Assembly: GCF_013359595.1 (NCBI RefSeq)
Contig: NZ_JABFMP010000017.1
Coordinates: 23,500-87,499 of the forward strand
Direction of reading: 5' to 3'
Source of the DNA: Pseudomonas sp. C1C7
GTDB lineage: Bacteria > Pseudomonadota > Gammaproteobacteria > Pseudomonadales > Pseudomonadaceae
Length of the DNA stretch: 64,000 nt
A program made the position numbers and the translations under genes. Below, one piece after another: positions 60,166 to 64,000 of the stretch; the stretch's first letter is position 1; the number at the start of each line of letters is the position of its first letter. The notes below the pieces were generated by a model. That model made no database searches, was not told the origin of the DNA, and saw only the letters and a list, made by a program, of their open reading frames with translations.

Positions 60166-62637
60166 GTGAACCCCATGAACACAGTATCGATTTACCGTGA
60201 TGGCGAAGCCATGCCTGTCATTCGGCGAACTCGCCCTCGACTGATACAACGACGGACCACCGTGGCGTTGCTGCTGACCGGTGCATCAATCGCCCTCGAT
60301 GCCCGAGGCGATGCATTGCTACTGGCGGCGTTCGACACCAACACGCTGTTGCAGCGTGGCATTGACCCGGCGCTGGCGACGTCCCTGATGCAGGCACCGC
60401 GATTCACCGCGGGCAAACATCCGGTGACGCTCACCGTCAATGGTCAGCGCCACGGTCGCGTGGACGCCACGTTCGATCGCCAGGGCGCGCTGTGTTTTGA
60501 CCGGCCTCTGCTCGACAAGGCCAACCTGAACGTACCCAACCAGATGCTGGAGGACGGCAAGTGTCACGACTTCCTGGCCGCCGCACCGCAGACCATCATT
60601 GATCCGGATCCGGCCAATCTGGCGCTTTCACTGATCGTACCCACCGAATCGATACGCCCGGCCACGCGCGATTTCACCGGCTATCAAACCGGTGGTATCG
60701 CCGGCATGCTCAATTACGACGTCACCGGCTTGCACAGCAAATTCGGCAACGACACCAGTCGTTTTGCATCGGCCAACACAGAACTCGGGTTCAACGCCGG
60801 CGACTGGATCGTGCGCAGCCGCCAGGTACAGACCTGGCAGGACGATATCTCGCGTACGACGCATATCGCCGCTTACGCCCAACGCACCTTCGCCAGTCAC
60901 GAAGCCGTGCTGCAGGCTGGCCAGATCAACCTCTACAACCCGGTGCTGGCCGGCGCGCAAATCACCGGCGTGCAAGTGCTCAACGAACAGGCATTGCAAG
61001 TCGAAAACCAGGGCGCGGTGATCGAGGGCATCGCCAATAGTCAGGCGCAGGTTGAAGTCCGGCAGAACGGTTCGCTGATTCACTCCACAGTGGTGCCCGC
61101 CGGCCCGTTTGCGCTCACCAACGTGCGGCGCCTCAACACTCGCTCCGACGTCGAAGTGACCGTCAAGGAAACCGATGGCAGCGAACGCAAATTCACCGTG
61201 CCGGCGGCGATGCTCGGCATCGGTTTGCCAGCGCCCGGCTTCTCGCTGGCGGCGGGTCGGGTGCGCAACATTGGCGATGCACAGGGTGACGATCCGTGGG
61301 TGATCAGCGGTGGCTGGAGCGGCGCGATCCATCCACAAGTACTGTTCAGCGCAGGCGTGACCGGTGCCGAGGATTACCAGGCGGCAGGCGCAGGAGTCAG
61401 TTTTGTGCCATCGCCGGTTACCCAGGTTCAAGCCACCCTGACCGCCGCCGACGCCAGCAAGCAATCCAGTCAGGGTCTTCAGGCCGATCTGAGCCTGTCC
61501 CACCGTTTGAGCGATCAATGGGCCCTCAGTGCTGGCAGTTCATACCGAACCCTCGGTTACCGCGAACTGGAAGACGCGGTGTTCGACAACACCGATGACG
61601 ACAGCAAATCGCGCTATCGCGATCAACAAAGCGCCAGCCTGTCATGGTCGCACCCGTGGCTCGGCGCGTTCAGCAGCGGCCTGAGCCGATCCAGTTCATT
61701 CGATGGCCAGAGCAGCAGTCGCGCCCTCGTGTCCTGGGGCACCAATATCAAAGGCGTGTCGGTCTCCGTGACCAGCGAATGGCAGGTCAGTGGTGCGGAC
61801 CGTAATGACGATAGCGTTTACGTCAATCTCAGCATTCCCCTGGGCGAAAACCGCCGGGCGCGCACCTGGGTGCGCAACAGTGATGGCGATTACCGCAGCG
61901 GCATGGGCTTGAGCGAGCAGATCAACGATCAACTGGCTTACCGAATCGGCGTCGAACACGACACCCGTGACAAAGAGGTACAGACCACAGCCGGCGTTTC
62001 CCTGCTGCCGCGCTACACCCAACTGGACTTGAACTACACCCGCGGCGACGCCGATCGTTCCAGCTATCAGGCCAGCGCCCGAGGCGGCGCGGTACTGCAC
62101 AGCGGTGGCCTGACCCTGTCGCCTTACCCGGTGAACGACACCTTCGCCCTGCTGTCGGTGGGCGATATGGGCGCCATCAAGGTTTCGACCCCCAGCGGCC
62201 CAGTCTGGACCGACTGGCAAGGCCAGGCGGTTGTCCCGCAAGTGGCCGCTTACGGCCGCAGTCCGGTGGAAGTCGACACCAAAACCCTGCCGCGCAATGC
62301 CGACATCCACAACGGTTTGGCGGTCATCAGCGCCGGACGCGGTGCCGTCGACAAGGTCGAGTTCGGTGTCTCCATGACCCGTCGGGCCTTGCTTCAGGTG
62401 ACCACCGCCAACGGTGCTCCCCTGCCACGCGGCGCCGTGGTGAATACCGAAGACGGCGAGTTCGTCACTCTGGTGCAGCAAGGCGGCCAAGTGTTCCTGC
62501 CCAACGTTCTCGATACCCGCCCTCTGCATATCAGCGGTCCGGGGCTGGAGCGCTGCGAGCTGCGCTACGAACTGCCCGAGGTCGCCGACCCCGACGCGTA
62601 CTACGAAACCGCCCCCGCCAAGTGCCGAGCCCTATGA
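60166..62637 (+). CDS. Outer-membrane fimbrial usher (FimD/PapC family)
   Basis: 823 aa. A 24-strand beta-barrel-type protein with an N-terminal periplasmic chaperone-binding domain (AFDTNTLLQRG..., Cys pair in ALCFDRPLLDKANLNV/DGKCHDF), plug region (VEVRQNGSLIHSTVVPAGPFAL) and C-terminal domains with a Cys pair (LERCELRY ... APAKCRAL). The signal region is unusual: a basic stretch (RRTRPRLIQRRTT) before LLLTGASIALDARG. ATG 60166 or 60175. A complete secretion pore for the DUF1120 subunits. Confidence 0.9.
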   Translation: MNPMNTVSIYRDGEAMPVIRRTRPRLIQRRTTVALLLTGASIALDARGDALLLAAFDTNTLLQRGIDPALATSLMQAPRFTAGKHPVTLTVNGQRHGRVDATFDRQGALCFDRPLLDKANLNVPNQMLEDGKCHDFLAAAPQTIIDPDPANLALSLIVPTESIRPATRDFTGYQTGGIAGMLNYDVTGLHSKFGNDTSRFASANTELGFNAGDWIVRSRQVQTWQDDISRTTHIAAYAQRTFASHEAVLQAGQINLYNPVLAGAQITGVQVLNEQALQVENQGAVIEGIANSQAQVEVRQNGSLIHSTVVPAGPFALTNVRRLNTRSDVEVTVKETDGSERKFTVPAAMLGIGLPAPGFSLAAGRVRNIGDAQGDDPWVISGGWSGAIHPQVLFSAGVTGAEDYQAAGAGVSFVPSPVTQVQATLTAADASKQSSQGLQADLSLSHRLSDQWALSAGSSYRTLGYRELEDAVFDNTDDDSKSRYRDQQSASLSWSHPWLGAFSSGLSRSSSFDGQSSSRALVSWGTNIKGVSVSVTSEWQVSGADRNDDSVYVNLSIPLGENRRARTWVRNSDGDYRSGMGLSEQINDQLAYRIGVEHDTRDKEVQTTAGVSLLPRYTQLDLNYTRGDADRSSYQASARGGAVLHSGGLTLSPYPVNDTFALLSVGDMGAIKVSTPSGPVWTDWQGQAVVPQVAAYGRSPVEVDTKTLPRNADIHNGLAVISAGRGAVDKVEFGVSMTRRALLQVTTANGAPLPRGAVVNTEDGEFVTLVQQGGQVFLPNVLDTRPLHISGPGLERCELRYELPEVADPDAYYETAPAKCRAL

Positions 62638-62647
62638 GGAAGATGCC

Positions 62648-63784
62648 ATGAACCTGCCCCGTTTTTTGCTGCTGACCCTCGCGTCCCTGGCTTTCGGCGG
62701 ATTTGTCCCAGAGGCCAATGCAGACGAGTGCCAGTTCAACCTGAGTCAGCCCGTACTCGATTACGGACTGATGAACCGGGCGATCCGTCCCGATTCGGCG
62801 CCCGAGCGCAACCTGGGCGAGCGTCAGTTGAGCCTGAGCCTGAATTGCTCAACCCCCGGCGACATGAGCCTGTTTTATCGAGCCATGGCGGCGACCGGCA
62901 AGCGCTTCCATTTCGCCGAACGCGGCAGTTATCAACTGCGTATTCGCGACGCTGTGCTCGATGGTCAGTCAGTGGATATCGGCTTGATCGCAGGCGCTGG
63001 CCAGGCACCTTCGCAAATGGCGTCGAACCTGATCTGGCAGCCGGGCCACGGCGTGGTTCCGGTAAAAGCCGGAGCACCTGTGCAGGGTCGCAATTTTTCG
63101 GCACAGGTCGAGGTGACGGCGTGGGTTCAGGAACAGGGCATGCAGGTCCGCGATGCGGTGACTTGGGAAACCAGCGGAACATTCGATGCCATCGGCGCCG
63201 GGCGTACTCGTGAAGCGATCCTGCGCGCTCGCTTCGCCCCGGCGGCCTGCGAGCCGGTGCTGTCCAATGGTGGTGTGGTCGACTTCGGCAACATTTCCCA
63301 AAACGATCTGAAAGTCGACAAAAGCACGCGCCTGCCACCTCGCAGCCTGACGCTGCGGGTCGGCTGCGATGCGCCGACTGCCTTCGCGATGATCATGCAC
63401 GACAACCGCCCAGGCTCGGCCACGGTCGACAGCGAGATCTACTACGGACTGGGCATGGACAGCCGCAACAACAAGATTGGCCTGTACTCGCTGAACATCG
63501 ACCCGGTCAGTGTCAGCGCCGACAACTTCGGGCGCCTGTATCGCACCGACTCCACCACGGGTGGTACGGCCTGGAGCACGTCCAGCGCCAGTCCGATTCC
63601 CATCGGCAAGAACAGCTACCTGGGCTTTACCGACAGCGCCGGTAGTAGTGCGGGGCCGGTGATGATCCAGAACTTCACCACCACCGTCACCGTCGACGCC
63701 GTGATCGCGCCCACCAACAGCCTTGATTTAAGTACCGCCATCCACCTCGATGGCGCCGGGACAATCGAGATCATTTACCTGTAA
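62648..63784 (+). CDS. Two-domain DUF1120 protein, probable fimbrial tip adhesin
   Basis: 378 aa. Signal peptide ending ...PEANA, then the mature chain begins almost at the first Cys (DECQFNLSQPVLDYG, C28, C67) with no donor-strand extension, a feature of tip subunits. The N-terminal domain (about 27-185) has a pilin-like Cys spacing; the C-terminal domain (about 186-378) is a standard DUF1120 pilin domain (C200, C239; ends IEIIYL). Placed after the usher as adhesins often are. Ligand unknown. Confidence 0.8.
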   Translation: MNLPRFLLLTLASLAFGGFVPEANADECQFNLSQPVLDYGLMNRAIRPDSAPERNLGERQLSLSLNCSTPGDMSLFYRAMAATGKRFHFAERGSYQLRIRDAVLDGQSVDIGLIAGAGQAPSQMASNLIWQPGHGVVPVKAGAPVQGRNFSAQVEVTAWVQEQGMQVRDAVTWETSGTFDAIGAGRTREAILRARFAPAACEPVLSNGGVVDFGNISQNDLKVDKSTRLPPRSLTLRVGCDAPTAFAMIMHDNRPGSATVDSEIYYGLGMDSRNNKIGLYSLNIDPVSVSADNFGRLYRTDSTTGGTAWSTSSASPIPIGKNSYLGFTDSAGSSAGPVMIQNFTTTVTVDAVIAPTNSLDLSTAIHLDGAGTIEIIYL

Positions 63785-63864
63785 CAACCAACCGACCCTG
63801 TCAAACCCGATTGGCAACCAAACCGTCCGGGGCTTGCAGGAAAAACCATGAAAGAGAGCAAAAA

Positions 63865-64000
63865 ATGAAGAAGTACCTTGCAGCAATCTCCGTCACCACA
63901 CTGATTGGCACGGCCCCTTATGCATTGGCCGCTTCAAGCACCGATCTGACGGTCACTGGCACTATTACACCAGCAGCTTGCGTACCCAGTTTTTCCCAGG
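63865..64000 (+). CDS. DUF1120 pilin-like subunit, copy 5 (3' end outside window)
   Basis: Starts MKKYLAAISVTTLIGTAPYA, a clear signal peptide, then AASSTDLTVTGTITPAAC, the same mature N-terminus as copy 1. Only 45 residues are inside the window. An upstream ATG (63848) opens a 6-codon frame only. Shows that the fimbrial locus continues beyond the window. Confidence 0.85.
   Translation, partial: MKKYLAAISVTTLIGTAPYALAASSTDLTVTGTITPAACVPSFSQ

Overview
The window is chromosomal DNA of a Pseudomonas, most likely of the P. fluorescens group. The evidence is the high-GC codon use, the gene order (metG/rnf/nth, argG-motY-pyrC-rnt-peroxiredoxin-bfd-bfrB-grxD, glpK-glpR-glpD, hom-thrC-dsbC-xerD, rpsP-rimM-trmD-rplS-ffh), close BfrB, Hom, TrmD and MotY sequences, and about a dozen intergenic palindromes of the REP type. 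No rRNA, tRNA, CRISPR array, insertion sequence or prophage was recognised.

Layout. 1-6.5 kb: the 3' part of metG, then an rsx/rnf electron-transport operon (A-B-D-G-E) ending in nth, and a small PA3496-family gene. This Rnf set is unusual: rnfC is absent, and three of the four cysteines expected at the intramembrane iron-sulfur site of RnfA/RnfE are replaced. 6.5-8.2 kb: a BvgA-like orphan response regulator and an unknown membrane protein. 8.3-19.9 kb: arginine synthesis (argG, argF), pyrimidine synthesis (pyrC), flagellar MotY, RNase T, iron storage (bfd, bfrB), monothiol glutaredoxin and a molybdopterin oxidoreductase with a predicted Asp metal ligand. 20-31 kb: PhzF and YbaK proteins, glycerol catabolism (glpK, glpR, glpD; no glpF in this interval), an old yellow enzyme, recJ, yaeQ and a CoA-transferase. 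32-46.9 kb: threonine synthesis, dsbC, xerD, a cation/proton antiporter, the rpsP-rimM-trmD-rplS operon, ffh, two inner-membrane proteins and an MFS carrier. 47-55.4 kb: valS, rlmF, an HU protein, yejK and small redox or stress genes.

55.5-64 kb is the accessory part: a chaperone-usher fimbrial locus. An RcsB-like response regulator is divergent from four DUF1120 pilin-like genes, a PapD-type chaperone, an outer-membrane usher, a two-domain DUF1120 protein with tip-adhesin architecture, and a further DUF1120 gene cut by the window edge. The shared promoter region holds four TACA/TATA hexamers in two pairs, each pair 22 bp apart. The same 22-bp spacing occurs upstream of the BvgA-like regulator near 7.2 kb, which suggests (not proven) that a NarL/BvgA-type regulator controls the fimbriae. 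Together with MotY this gives a surface-attachment and motility theme on an otherwise housekeeping core.

The best candidates for something undescribed are the RnfC-less Rnf complex with altered intramembrane ligands and the multi-subunit DUF1120 fimbria.
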